The notes under the pieces are model-generated. The model searched no databases. It had not been told where the DNA came from and saw only the letters and a list, made by a program, of their open reading frames with translations. 64,000 nucleotides of DNA. Source: Protea cynaroides (Eukaryota > Streptophyta > Magnoliopsida > Proteales > Proteaceae). Made by a program: the position numbers and the translations under genes. The stretch lies in NCBI GenBank assembly GCA_028583415.1, contig CM053265.1, positions 26,815,815 through 26,879,814 of the forward strand, read 5' to 3'. Below are positions 35,201 to 44,121 of the stretch, one piece after another; position 1 is the first letter of the stretch; the number at the start of each line of letters is the position of its first letter.

Positions 35201-38200
35201 CAATATGAGGAGATTAAAATTACATGTTTAGATATTTACGGGATGATGATGTTGTTTTCTCATTCTCAGTGACATTATATTAAGCCATTTCAAACGTTCT
35301 TTGGGTTTGGGTGACTAATAGGATCAAAATTATTGACTTCAACAATAAGCTCACATACTCTGCAATTTATGTTGCTTGGAACGTTTTGGGGAACAAAATA
35401 GAGTAAATTTGCCAAACAAATATATACCTCACATTTGTCTTTGAATCATGTGTTTTCAAATAATTCACTATCTTTATCTTTGCATAGTGTTTCTTCTCAT
35501 CCAAGTATGAACTTTGAACACTATGCAGGCAATTCTAGAATTCTTCAACAAGTTCATCAATTCAATCAGCACAGACCTGCAATTTGTTATAGATGACATA
35601 TCTGATGAAGATTCATCAGCAGTTGGGGTCACATGGCATTTGGGTATGTTGAAAAAGATGTATTTAGGCAAAAGGTTTTAGCATGGCCATGCACATACAT
35701 GATTGTTGCTTCCACCATGAGATGGGAATAGATGAACAATATGTAATACTAAAATTTTCTTTTTCTAATGAATGAATGGCCTAATGCATAACAGTTTACA
35801 TACACAGACCGTGTATAAAAGCTGGGTCTTGTTCTTTATAATACTTATTCAGCATTTCTGATCCAGACACTTGTCATTTATTGCTATTATTGCATGTGGA
35901 CATGGAAAAAATAAGAGTGGAAGGGAAGGTCTTTTCCGTTTAGCAAAGGATGTAGCTTTTACCGTTTGGACATTGTGAATGGGAAGAGACAGATTATGTA
36001 AGTTTTTCAGTCACTGTATATTGGCCATATTTTGTTTATATTTGCAAATGCTATTAAATAAGTTTGCTTACTCAAATCAATTTTTCCCTTTAATTTATGC
36101 ATTAAATTTGCTGTTAGACTAATGATAAGAATTAAATAGATATGCGCGAGACAGTGTGGAACCTTCTATCAAGCCTGGGGAAACAGCTCTGGTATGTACA
36201 TCTTGCATAGATATGAATACATCCATCTGTTACATATCTGCACAGGCATAGTCTGCTCTCCTCGTACACACTAAACCAGTGGTGCCAGAGGCTTTACATT
36301 ACCTTATTATGTGCTGTTTTATCAGATCATCTAGTGGTGTCAGAAGACTTACATTGCAATTTGCGAAATGTGATAGCCTGTCACACCATTCTACCTCATG
36401 AAAGTAATCAGAAGTTCATCCATCATCTTTTTTATATAGTGTCAGTGATATATCTATCCTCCACTAAAGTTTTGGGACAGGATGATAGCAATTAATTACA
36501 AATAGTTAAATTTGTTATCTATCTGTATGTGCAATCCTTAATGTATTGATTCTTGACTAGTATTTTAGCAATTCATGTACTAAGTGTTGTTACTTAATTA
36601 TAATTAGAGATGCAGACAGAATGAATTTGAAATCTACACACTAATATCCATATCTATATCCAATTAACATAACCGATATCTGATGGATATATCATCTGAG
36701 TATCCAATTCATATCCGCCAAGGATCGGATATCTTATTAAAATTTTAATATATAAATAATAAAAATTTATAATATAATAGTAATACATAATTGTTTCTAT
36801 TTGATGAGAATATAAATGAATAGGGAATATATATATTACGTATAAACCTAGAGTCTTAAATAGTGATAAATAATTGTTGTAATATGGGTACAAGGGTGTT
36901 TTGCCTCTTAGTCATTGTCTAGTCATTATAGATAATGACAATGAGTCATAACAGATCTTTACTTATTTATATCCTTTATTTGTTCCCTTGTAATTGACTA
37001 TATAATAAAGCGACCTCCATCATTATTGATATGTCGAAACCATTATTCTAATTTCAACATGGTATTAGAGCGGGGATCCACATTGGGATCCAAACCCTAA
37101 TGCCCCAATCCTAGCGCCACCACTCTCTAGCACCATCTCCATCTCTCTCTCTCTCACCTCTTGGCTCCGCCACCCTCTCTCCCTCTCGGTTTTGCTAGTG
37201 CCGGCACCACCACCCATAGTTGTCGAGGCGTCAAGGCAAACCAAGGCGATGGAGGCCTGACTGGACGCCTAGGCGACCAGGGCGCCTAGGCGACCAAGGC
37301 GCCCAATTTTCCAAAGCGACCCAAGGCAGCCTAGGCGCCGCCTAGGCGACGCCTTGACAACTATGCCACCACCTCCTGGCACCTTCATCATCCCTCCCTT
37401 TGGTGGGGATTTCTTCCACCGAGTGTTCTTTTTGGTAAATTTATGCCATTTTGAGAGATCTCAGGTTCTCTCTATTTTTTTGTTTTTTTTTTTTTTGAGA
37501 TCTATTATTTTTTGTGACTGTTTGATCTGACAAATTTGTTTATGCTCTATACTTGTTAGAGCCTTTGTTCGTATGTTCTTTCCTCTCTGACTAACAACTA
37601 TGTCGGATGTACTTACTGCATCGACTTTTCTGGAAGGTCCTGGTGATCGTGGCTTTCCTTCATGCCTTGTTTGCTCCATTAAATTGGATGGGATCAACTT
37701 TCTGATGTGGTCTCGCTTGTGCTTCCTTTTTATAGTGTCTCGTGGCTTTTAAGGCTGCCTCAGCCTTACAGTAGATAACTTTGAAGCCTGTTAATGTGGG
37801 TACTGCTCAAAAACGGAGTTCGGACAACTACTTGGTTATGTCCTATCTCATCAGTTCTATGAACCCTAATATCGCACGGGGATATCTTTTACTGGATTCA
37901 GTGGCAAAGATCTGGAAGGCAGCCAAAGATTCCTACTTACAGGTCGGCAAGGATGCCCAAGTATATGAGCTCCAAAAGAAGATCCGCAAGATGAAACAGA
38001 ATGAGATGACATTATCCTAGTACTATTCTAGGTCGTGAGGTATGTGGTAGGAGTTAGGTTATTATGAATATTTTTTGCTCTATGTTCCACAGATGATATG
38101 AAGTTCATCAAATGGGAAGGCAAGTTTCATATGTATGTTTTCGTGGCATGCCTCGATATTGAGTTTGATTAGATTCAGGCTCATGTTCTCAGTCGTGACC

Positions 38201-41200
38201 CTTTTTCCATCCTTAGGGCAGGCATGTGTTGTGGTTTCATCTGAAGACAGTTGTTAATTGCGATGCTGCAACATGTCACATGATCGTTTTGCTCTTTCTT
38301 CGGGTTTTGGATCCTTTATCCATAGCGGCACCCCTCAACATGGTACTGGCTCAGTTTAAGGTACACCACATTGAGACTATTGATGTCATTCCACATGGAG
38401 CGTCTCTCTCCCAAGAGGATTTGTTGACTCAACTTTGTCGTCTCCTCACTCCACCTAGCTCTTCTTTGGCATCAGCTGTTGCGGATGCATCCCTGCCAGT
38501 TCCTTCCTATTCAAATTTTGACCATTGAGATAATTCTATCAGTGGCCATTGTTCCTCTGTTGCATCCAATCCTTGGATTATCGACTCGAGGCCACCCATT
38601 AATATAACTGGTTCCTCCCATTCATTTTTTGAGTATTTTCCTAATTCTGATAAGGGTAAAGTTATAATTGTTGATGGTTCCCTTTCCTCTGGAAAGGGCT
38701 CTATTAAATGTTCTCCTTTACTCTCTTTATCCTCCATCTTGCATGTTCTCACTTTCTCTACTAATCTTCTCTTCATTAGTATATTTACTAGGGAATTAAA
38801 TTGCAAAGTAACCTTTTTGCTGTCCCATTGTACTTTACTAGACTTGGTGACGGGGGCAAATGATTGGCTGTGATAAAGTGGTTGATGTATACTTGCTTGA
38901 GTTTGCTTTTTTGTCTTCTTCAGCATTGATGACACAAGCTCCATTTGGACCTTCTCCTGTTGCTTTGGCTGATTTATATAAGTGGCATCACCGTTTGGGT
39001 CTTCTAGTTCTTGGGACTTTAGCTAAGATTTTTTCCGTTTTATTTAAGTATTGTAATCCCAACCTTTTTTTTTTTTTTTCCTGATACTTATATTTTTGCT
39101 AACTAAACCCATTTTGTTTACTCTCCATCTAATAAGAGAAGTTTACAACTTTTTCATTTAATTTATTCTGATGTCTGGAGCCCTTTTTGATGTGTTTCTG
39201 TTTCCAAGTATCTATGGTTTGTTACTTTTATTGATTGTTGTTACGACAAACACAGCGGAAAAACGCAGGTAATGACAGTATGAAATTCTAATAAACAATA
39301 AAGAATAAAGACACGAGAAATTTACGTGGTTCGATCAATGTGATCTACATCCACGGACGAGAAGAGATTTTCACTAGATCAATAAGAAGAAGAAGATTAC
39401 AAAGTGCACCTTATAGAGTGACACGAATACACAAGATTGCAACCAGCTTCAACATTGAACAAGAACCTTAGTTGCTCTTCTTTTCTCTCTTCCTCTTACA
39501 TTTTGCGGCTTGGTCAGAAAAAATCCTTAACTATTCCCTTTCCCACAATTATATTTATGGGAGAAAAGTAATTAAGGGAATAGGGAATCATTTTCCTACA
39601 ACTTTCCTATTTTCTTTTTAACTAAAAAAAGGAAGATACGATATGGTCTATAATAACCATAAAAGACCCAAATTTCAAGCCACAAAATAACAATTGCCAT
39701 ACCCAGCTTACTTGGATTTACTTATGGCATCAAAAGAGTGAAGTTTTCTGTTGCTTTTAAGCTCTTCCATCAGATGGTCCAAACCTAGCATGACGTGAAG
39801 GTCAAAATCCTTTGAACCGATAATGGGACAGAATATGTCGATGAGTTCTTTCAATTGTACCTAGCTGATCATAGCATTGTCCATCAGACTAGCTATGTTG
39901 ATACCCCAACTCCAAATGGTGTCGCCGAACACTAGAACCGGCATTTGTTAGAGGTAGCTTGGTCCTTAATGTTTTAGATGCACGTTCCAGCTCCCTATGG
40001 GAGTGAGGTTATTCTGACGGCTGCTAATCTCATCAATCGGATACCTTTCTATGTTTTGGACTTTCACTACCCATTAGAGTTGCTTTTGAGATCGTCCACC
40101 TTCATTATGCCTCCCAAGGTTTTTAGGTATGTGTGCTTTGCTTGTAATCATCACCAGATCATCACCAGCATGTTAAGCTTGATCCGCATGACCTCTGATG
40201 CCTTTATATTGACTATTCAGCAACCCAAAAAGCATACAAATATTATCAACCTCCCTCTTACCATTTGTCTCTGTGGATGTGGTGTTCCATTAGACTGAGG
40301 CATATTTCTCCTCTGCTGCACCTCTTTAAGGGGAGCCTTCTTCATAGGATGATGTGCTTCTACTTGCTCCAGTACCAGCTTCGGTTCCGACTCCTACAGA
40401 TACTGATATGGATATGGTTCCAGCAGAGGAAGAGCCCATAGCTTCCATCGAAGAAAAGCTTCTGGTTCCAGTTCCATTAAAGGTCTTTGTTCGTAAAGGG
40501 AGACATGATGAAGTCACCATTTCCACTGTTTCACTCCAATTGCCTCCTAATCCAAGTTCTCTTATAATGCCTCCACCTGGTGGGTTTCCTTCTCTTATTG
40601 TTACTATTCTAGATCCTCCACCTGATTTGCCTATTGCTAGTCGTAAAGGCATTAGGACTTGCACCCAACATCTCATTTCTAATGTTGTCTCTTATCATTC
40701 TCTATCACCCTCTTTTTGTACATTTGTTGCTTCCTTATCTTCTGTTCCTATACCTAAGGACTAGTAGGATGCTTTGGCCGCTCCGAAATGGAAGGCTGCA
40801 ATGCTAGACATGGAACCTAGTTACTCTTCCTCTAGGGAAGAACCTGTGGACTGGAAGTGGGTGTTTACTGTGAAACAGAAAATGGATGACACGGTTGAGT
40901 GGTATAAGGCTTGGTTGGTTTCTATGGGCTTTACTTAGACATTTGGCATAGATTATTAGGAAACGTTGGCTCTGGTGGCCATGTTGAATAATATTCACAT
41001 TATTTTGTCCTGTACAGTTAACTTGGGATGGGAATTACAGTAACTAGACATAAAAAAATGTATTCCTTCATGGGGAACTCGAAGAGGAGGTGTACATGGA
41101 TGTTCCTCCTGGCTTCTCTGGGCCAAAAACACATGGTTCGGTCTGTGGATTACAAACAGAGTAATGTTGATCATACTCTATTCCTCAAGAAGATTGGTGA

Positions 41201-44121
41201 GCTGATTACTGTCCTTATTGTTTATGTCGATAACATTGTGGCTATAGGGAGTGGCGTGGCAAAAATAGCTCGACTGAAGAGTTTTTTGGTACCAAATTTG
41301 AGATTAAAGATTAGGTAAATTCCTTAAGATTGAGGTAGCTCAGTTTGATCAAGATATCTTCTGTACTTAATGGAAGTATGCCCTTAGTCTTTTATCTGAC
41401 ACTGGGATGCAAACCGGTTGATACTCCACTTGAGGCAAATTCACATCTAAAGGTGAACTTGTGGACAAAGGAGGTTATCAGAGATTGGTTGGGAGATTAA
41501 TTTAACACTCCTATACTAGGCTAGATATTGCATTTGCCGTCAGCATGACAAGGCAATACATGCATGATCTATATTTAGGTTACTTGGAGGTTATGACTCC
41601 GTTTGGTAACGTTTTCACCTGTTCTTGTTCTGAACCGAAAGAAATGGTCTTTTTCCGTTATGTTCTGAAAATAGTGTTCTTTGGCTATTCTTTTGGCCTT
41701 AAAGCTGTTTGACAAATATGTTCCAGAACTAGTCTGAGAACACTGTTCTGACATGTTTGTTGTTTGGTAAAAAAATTTCTATAACATTTTTTTTCAAAGC
41801 AATCAAATATTACATAATTGTCATTTAAACCATTAACCACTATTAAACATATATTTTATAATTGTTCGACATATAAAATAAAACATTTATGCATATCGGG
41901 TAGCGTAAATGAACAAAATAGTGAGCACAAGTACCCATACGAACAAGAAAATATAACATCCTGCCGAAAAAAGTATCAAAGTACGACTCCCCACAACTAT
42001 TTGGTCAGATATGGTCCGATATGTACGTGCTACCCGAGTTGTTTGAATAAAAGCCTAGTACTCATCAACCCAAATGAAGTTTTGTAGGTGAACATCTTCC
42101 ATTGGACACATGTTGAAAAAACGACCGTTGTTTTTTTTTCAGTTCGAGCCATGCGAACTACCATTTGTCCTTGTCCACAATAAAACCTTCTTACAGATAG
42201 GGTTTGGTAGATCCTATCTGAGATCCAAATTCTCCATTTAACATACTCACCGAAAAGAAACACAACAGAGGAAAACAAGAAAAAAACAAAGAGGAGGTGA
42301 TGATTATTCAAAAAAGTTAGGGTTTAAAGTTCGTCGAAATACTTGGAAAAAATTGGAACAATCAATCACAGGGAAGACAGAGATGGTGGAGGAACCAACA
42401 AGCGATGCAGCGACGTTCGAGCACTCAGCACTTAGAGGTAAGACGAAACCCTAAACTAGAAAGGAGTAAAACCTTGAGATTTTGAAAACCATATTAGAAA
42501 TCGAACGAGCATACCTCCATAGAAGGTTTCGCAGCCATGGGACGGTACGCTGAGAGCTTGAAGAAGGTTCGCACTTGAGAGCAGAGGGAGCTTTTCTCAC
42601 AGATGTAGAAGAGAGAGCCTTTTCAACGAGAAGAGCTCTATTTTATTGGGCACACTTTTGGGTTTTGGTCTTTCCAAAACTATTCTAGAACGTAGGAACA
42701 TGGTTTGACATGTTCTGAAATTTATGTTCTGAGACCAAATTTTCATCTGGTTCGTTCTTTGAGAACGAAAAAACAGACCAAATTTGCCAAACTCTTTTTT
42801 GCTGTTTTTTGCTGTTCTTCCATTCTTTCAGAACAAAAGAACACAAGAACTGTTCTCCTGGAGAGTTACCAATCGGTACCTATATATTGGATCTTTCGAT
42901 ACTTGAAGTCTACCCCCTAGACGAGGAGTTCTTTTGTCTCCCCGTAATCATTTGCGCATTGAGGCTTACAATGATGTTGATTGGGCTTGCTCTCCTGATG
43001 ATAGATGATTTATCTCTGGATATTGTACTCTGGTTGGTGGAAGTTGAGTCACTTATCGAAGAAGCAGTCTGTGTAGCTCGTTCTAGTACAAAAGCTGAGT
43101 TTATGGCTCCCATGGTATTTGTGAACTTCTTTGACTTTGACGGCTTCTTCATGATTTGGGTGTTCTTGCTCAACTTCCCATGCAACTTTTTTGTGACAAT
43201 CAATCTGCCATTAGTATTGCTCATAATCTGGTCCAGCATGACCGGACGAAGCATGTTGAGATTGATTGTCACTTCATCAAGAAGAAGTTTAAACAAGGCA
43301 CCATTTGTATTCCCTTTGATACATCTAAAGAGCAGTTGGCAGATGTGTTTACAAAGTGTCTTCCCTGCAAGGTTTTTCTTCCTATTATTTTTAAGTTGGG
43401 GATGATTGATATCTATGCACCAACTTATGGGGAAGTGTTGTAATATGAGTACAAGGGTATTTATCTCTCTTAGTCATTGTCTAGTAATTATAGATAATGA
43501 CAATGAGTCATAGCAAATCTTTACTTATTTACTTACATTTATTTGTTCCCTTGTAATTGCCTATAAAATAAAATGACCTCTATCATTATTGATATGTCAA
43601 AACCATTATTCTAATTTCAACAATAATATTAAGGTATAATTGGAGAGAATATCCAGCAGATACACCAATTTATGAAACCATATTTGATTTTCATCCCTAT
43701 ATCAAATATATCCGAACTCTTATAGGATATCGACTATCCAAATAAATTGATACGAATTAGAGTCGAATCCGGGTTTTCGACCATCTATTTAAATCTTTGA
43801 GTATAATATATCTTCTTTTTATCAACAGATATAGTTGTGGTCATTCACAACAGAGAATTTCAACTTTGTTTCGACTTTTGGATGATAAGAAACAGTTAAT
43901 TCCATGTCCAAATAGATGAAAAGAAATATAGTGTTATTAGTGATTAAACCAATAAATTAAAGGCTTCAAAATTTTTTTTTTTATCCTCCACATTGATCCT
44001 ATTAGACTCGTCCTTAATTCTTCTTTCAATTGCATCTCTTCCTTTTGTGACTTTACAGGTTGCTATTAGAGGAGTGACTTGGCTGTTAGAACGGTTTCCA
44101 AGTCTTGTGGACCAGTTATGA
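15409..44121 (+). CDS. Plastid-targeted NTF2-like (SnoaL-like) protein, five exons over 28.7 kb
   Basis: Joining 15409-15789, 35529-35643, 35916-35997, 36140-36191 and 44059-44121 gives 693 bases, 230 residues and a stop, with GT-AG at every junction and phases 0, 1, 2, 0. The first ~80 residues are rich in Ser/Thr with few acids, as in a chloroplast transit peptide. From about residue 84 it reads as an NTF2-like fold: VVRKFYGGINGHD, ADDCTYEDLIFPRPFVGRK, AILEFFNKF, DLQFVIDDI, then GVTWHLEWKG, FPFSKGCSFYRLD and a conserved C-terminus GVTWLLERFPSLVDQL. Plants have single-copy relatives of unknown reaction. The ATG at 15409 was chosen because the frame two codons upstream has only TTG and GTG. 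Introns 1 and 4 are filled with transposons. Intact splice sites and no stops argue that it is functional. Confidence 0.9.
15790..16525. other. Intron 1, proximal part
   Basis: AT-rich non-coding sequence. A block near 16040-16200 contains inverted phrases (CGGCCCATCTCTCAATG, CAGCGGCAGGAATCTCCTG) and may be an old insertion. I see no gene. Confidence 0.4.
16526..16860. repeat. Duplicated segment (offset ~163 bp), second copy rich in poly-G
   Basis: The phrase AAATTGAGGGTGG followed by GGTTACTCTGCTTTCAGAA and TAGTTTCGTT occurs near 16563 and again near 16726. In the second copy the GGTGGAGGTGG part is replaced by uninterrupted G, and a run of about 24 G follows at 16819-16842. It may be a real tandem duplication with G-slippage or a consensus error of the kind seen at 11671-13989. 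Confidence 0.7.
16861..17311. other. Intron 1, no gene recognised
   Basis: Open frames at 17017-17244 (minus) and 17038-17277 (plus) overlap each other and lack recognisable domains. Confidence 0.35.
17312..17412 (-). pseudogene. Exon-like antisense fragment, unidentified
   Basis: On the minus strand an acceptor-like ATGTTGCAG is followed by 101 bases open in one frame, encoding MEESIGFLQKYINEAIDKKG and then TLDQIFVPMIEN, and ends at AAT|GTAAGA, a good donor. The peptide looks like ordinary folded protein rather than random translation, but I cannot assign a family. No neighbouring exons are visible nearby, so it is more likely a gene fragment carried here than an active antisense gene. Confidence 0.4.
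17696..17704. repeat. 9-bp target-site duplication, left (AAAAAAATA)
   Basis: Identical to 25860-25868. Being A-rich it is less informative than a mixed 9-mer, but it abuts matching inverted ends exactly. Confidence 0.8.
17705..17786 (+). repeat. Left terminal inverted repeat of the MULE
   Basis: Reads GGAAAAATATCTACCACACC and continues through TTATCTTAATCTCACCC to CTCTAACAC. Matched in reverse complement by 25778-25859 with scattered differences. Confidence 0.88.
18063..18242 (+). pseudogene. Captured gene fragment with PAM2-like motif
   Basis: One frame reads SRNVSLSRLNAEVPKFVPRT, then an in-frame TAG (18174-18176), then QQQPRLVVPPGPGDEDG. SxLNxxxxxFxP matches the PAM2 motif, the short peptide that binds the MLLE domain of poly(A)-binding protein; alanine at the usual central position is valine here. 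In plants PAM2 followed by a proline-rich stretch occurs in La-related protein 6 and other PABP partners. No RNA-binding domain follows. I infer a piece of such a gene captured by the MULE. A chance motif cannot be excluded. Confidence 0.45.
18965..19395 (+). repeat. 5' LTR of nested copia
   Basis: Aligned along its whole length with 24971-25402. It ends TTCTAACA just before the PBS. Confidence 0.9.
19398..19410 (+). promoter_or_regulatory. Primer binding site (initiator tRNA-Met type)
   Basis: TGGTATCAGAGCC, the complement of the 3' end of plant initiator tRNA-Met, two bases after the LTR. Confidence 0.9.
19411..22921 (+). pseudogene. Decayed gag/protease/integrase interior of nested copia
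   Basis: No gag, protease or integrase domain can be read. The sequence lies between a clear PBS and a clear RT, so these genes should once have been here. It includes a C-and-G-rich stretch at 19620-20160 and the CACCCAAAGGTG repeats at 20604-20905. Confidence 0.55.
20604..20905 (+). repeat. Four copies of a CACCCAAAGGTG stem-loop motif
   Basis: CACCCAAAGGTGACATTGTC at 20604-20623, a near copy at 20762-20781, CACCCAAAGGTGGCGGTGTC at 20824-20843 and TACCCAAAGGTGG near 20901. CACC and GGTG can pair around a CAAA loop. Confidence 0.75.
22922..23400 (+). pseudogene. Copia reverse transcriptase fragment
   Basis: With one frame change the copia RT signature can be followed: LKWVYKKMCDSNGRIDCYKV, RLVAKWNH, then LVVHFDLELHQIDVKIVFI, EGVFVLYPKGFEV and SICGLNK. 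The YVDD box is not readable. Several stops and shifts make it inactive. Confidence 0.85.
23860..24300 (+). pseudogene. Copia RNase H fragment
   Basis: Degenerate pieces GYCDVVFGD, an EA..VWL.SFLSDLK helix near 24070-24120 and CDNSAAVSFSKNN-like sequence near 24170 follow the order of copia RNase H, broken by stops. Confidence 0.65.
24961..24970 (+). promoter_or_regulatory. Polypurine tract of nested copia
   Basis: AGTGGGAGAT directly before the 3' LTR, typical of copia elements. Confidence 0.8.
24971..25402 (+). repeat. 3' LTR of nested copia
   Basis: It starts TGTTAGATTCC and ends ATTCTAACA, paired with the 5' LTR at 18965. Confidence 0.92.
25778..25859 (-). repeat. Right terminal inverted repeat of the MULE
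   Basis: Ends GTGTGGCAGATATTTTTCC, the reverse complement of the left end. It is followed by AAAAAAATA, the second copy of the 9-bp duplication (25860-25868). Confidence 0.88.
26086..26126. repeat. (TA)n(CA)n microsatellite
   Basis: About ten TA units run directly into about ten CA units. Confidence 0.95.
26250..26291. repeat. (GA)n microsatellite
   Basis: About twenty uninterrupted GA units. Confidence 0.97.
28561..29570. repeat. Tandem duplication, period 517 bp
   Basis: CAAATTGTAGAGCATTCAAA starts at 28561 and again at 29078. Both copies run through TCAGCGCCTCCGCTGACATG and end at CTGAGCGACGTGGCGCATC. They differ at a modest number of positions. It lies in the subterminal part of the 7.6-kb element. 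Confidence 0.9.
29831..31328. mobile_element. 1.5-kb TIR element (MULE-like), nested
   Basis: Inverted ends of about 160 bases (29831-29994 and 31171-31328) share GTCGCAGTC, TGCACCCGCTGGATGGGT, GACAAATTAAAAT and AAAACCTGAGTCTC in opposite orientation. Such long ends fit Mutator-like elements, but I see no clear 9-bp duplication. The interior has an antisense coding-like piece near 30300-30410, where an acceptor-like CGTTTCAG precedes MADTNQKSVEIMVVKFGS, possibly a captured gene fragment of unknown identity. A 70-bp tandem duplication lies at 31012-31150. No transposase was seen. Confidence 0.75.
31012..31150. repeat. 70-bp tandem duplication
   Basis: TGCTACGAGACGAAGCTT and the following GATGAATTGGTAAGAG occur twice, 70 bases apart, with two differences. 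Confidence 0.9.
31329..34330. other. Interior of the long-ended element, no gene recognised
   Basis: Small open frames only, none with a domain. An AT run lies at 32850-32872. CpG-rich stretches around 33590-33900 resemble the repeat copies near 28600-29570 in composition. Confidence 0.4.
34966..35528. other. Intron 1, distal part
   Basis: AT-rich sequence leading to the acceptor CTATGCAG at 35521-35528. No repeat or gene is evident. Confidence 0.5.
35529..35643 (+). CDS. Exon 2, NTF2-like gene
   Basis: It encodes AILEFFNKFINS, DLQFVIDDISDEDSS and GVTWHL, after TATGCAG and before GTATGT, leaving phase 1. Confidence 0.9.
35916..35997 (+). CDS. Exon 3, NTF2-like gene
   Basis: It encodes EWKGRSFPFSKGCSFYRLD and VNGKRQI after acceptor AATAAG and before GTAAGT. 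Intron 2 is 272 bases. Confidence 0.9.
36140..36191 (+). CDS. Exon 4, NTF2-like gene
   Basis: It encodes YARDSVEPSIKPGETAL after acceptor TAAATAG and before GTATGT. Intron 3 is 142 bases. Confidence 0.9.
36192..36869. other. Intron 4, part before the copia insertion
   Basis: AT-rich non-coding sequence; nothing recognisable. Confidence 0.5.
36870..36874. repeat. Target-site duplication, left (ATAAT)
   Basis: Repeated exactly at 43623-43627, after the 3' LTR. Confidence 0.9.
36875..37059 (+). repeat. 5' LTR of intron-4 copia
   Basis: Starts TGTTGTAATATGG, ends ATTTCAACA. Confidence 0.92.
37060..37073 (+). promoter_or_regulatory. Primer binding site of intron-4 copia
   Basis: TGGTATTAGAGCGG directly after the LTR, a tRNA-Met-type site with one or two changes. 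Confidence 0.85.
37217..37363. mobile_element. 147-bp GC-rich palindromic MITE
   Basis: The ends TAGTTGTCGAGGCGTC and GACGCCTTGACAACTA are inverted repeats bounded by TA. The interior is built from GCCTAGGCG words able to form a long hairpin. TA at both ends fits a TA target duplication (Tc1/mariner-Stowaway type). Confidence 0.7.
37590..38020 (+). pseudogene. Copia gag fragment
   Basis: KLDGINFLMWSRLCFLF near 37685, SSMNPNIARGYLLLDSVAK near 37855 and ELQKKIRKMKQNEMTLS near 37970 match the conserved copia gag core. Two frames are needed and stops interrupt it. Confidence 0.85.
38530..40320 (+). pseudogene. Copia protease and integrase remnants
   Basis: WIIDSRPPINITGSS near 38575 is the protease start, with the usual DSGA altered to DSRP. 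YKWHHRLG near 38980 marks the pre-integrase region. Integrase pieces are WFVTFID near 39220, EYVDEFF near 39830, ADHSIVHQTS near 39870, TPNGVAEH near 39910 and ANLINRIP near 40030. A 470-bp insertion splits the integrase. Confidence 0.8.
39238..39707. mobile_element. ~470-bp insertion in the copia integrase
   Basis: The integrase reading breaks after TTTATTGATTGTTG and resumes at CTTACTTGGATTTAC. The insert contains ATTTACGTGGTTCGATCAA and ATCCACGG, similar to words in the 7.6-kb element of intron 1. Superfamily not identified; no clear target duplication. Confidence 0.6.
40760..41590 (+). pseudogene. Copia reverse transcriptase
   Basis: WKAAMLDME, DWKWVFTVKQKMDDTVEWYK, LDIKKCIPS, an IVYVDNIVA block (YVDD altered to YVDN) near 41220 and RLDIAFAVSMTRQYM near 41520 follow copia RT order across several frames. 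Confidence 0.88.
41596..42880. mobile_element. ~1.3-kb TIR-like insertion in copia
   Basis: Copia coding similarity stops at LEVM near 41595 and resumes at WIFRYLKSTP near 42885. The left side begins CTCCGTTTGGTAACGTTTTC and the right side ends with the complement of CCGATTGGTAACTCTCC; repeated GTTCTG and AGAAC words line both ends. Probably a non-autonomous DNA transposon; superfamily and target duplication unclear. Confidence 0.65.
42940..43435 (+). pseudogene. Copia RNase H
   Basis: AYNDVDWACSPDDR near 42970, then the well preserved QLFCDNQSAISIAHN and HDRTKHVEIDCHFIKKK, and QLADVFTKCLP near 43335. Confidence 0.92.
43436..43622 (+). repeat. 3' LTR of intron-4 copia
   Basis: Starts TGTTGTAATATGAG after ATGGGGAAG and ends TTTCAACA, followed by ATAAT (43623-43627). 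Confidence 0.93.
43628..44058. other. Intron 4, distal part
   Basis: AT-rich, ending in the acceptor GACTTTACAG. Confidence 0.5.
44059..44121 (+). CDS. Exon 5, NTF2-like gene
   Basis: It encodes VAIRGVTWLLERFPSLVDQL and the stop TGA, the conserved C-terminus of the family. Confidence 0.9.
   Translation, partial: VAIRGVTWLLERFPSLVDQL

Larger units (their letters stand above)
36875..43622 (+). mobile_element. Ty1/copia retrotransposon in intron 4
   Basis: Short LTRs of 185 and 187 bases, a perfect ATAAT duplication, a PBS, and all copia domains in order: gag (37590-38020), protease (~38575), integrase (39160-40070), RT (40770-41590) and RNase H (42940-43440). Stops and shifts are many. The LTRs differ at roughly one base in eleven by eye. 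Three later insertions interrupt it: a palindromic MITE (37217-37363), a ~470-bp insert (39238-39707) and a ~1.3-kb TIR-like insert (41596-42880). It lies in the same orientation as the host gene. Confidence 0.93.
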
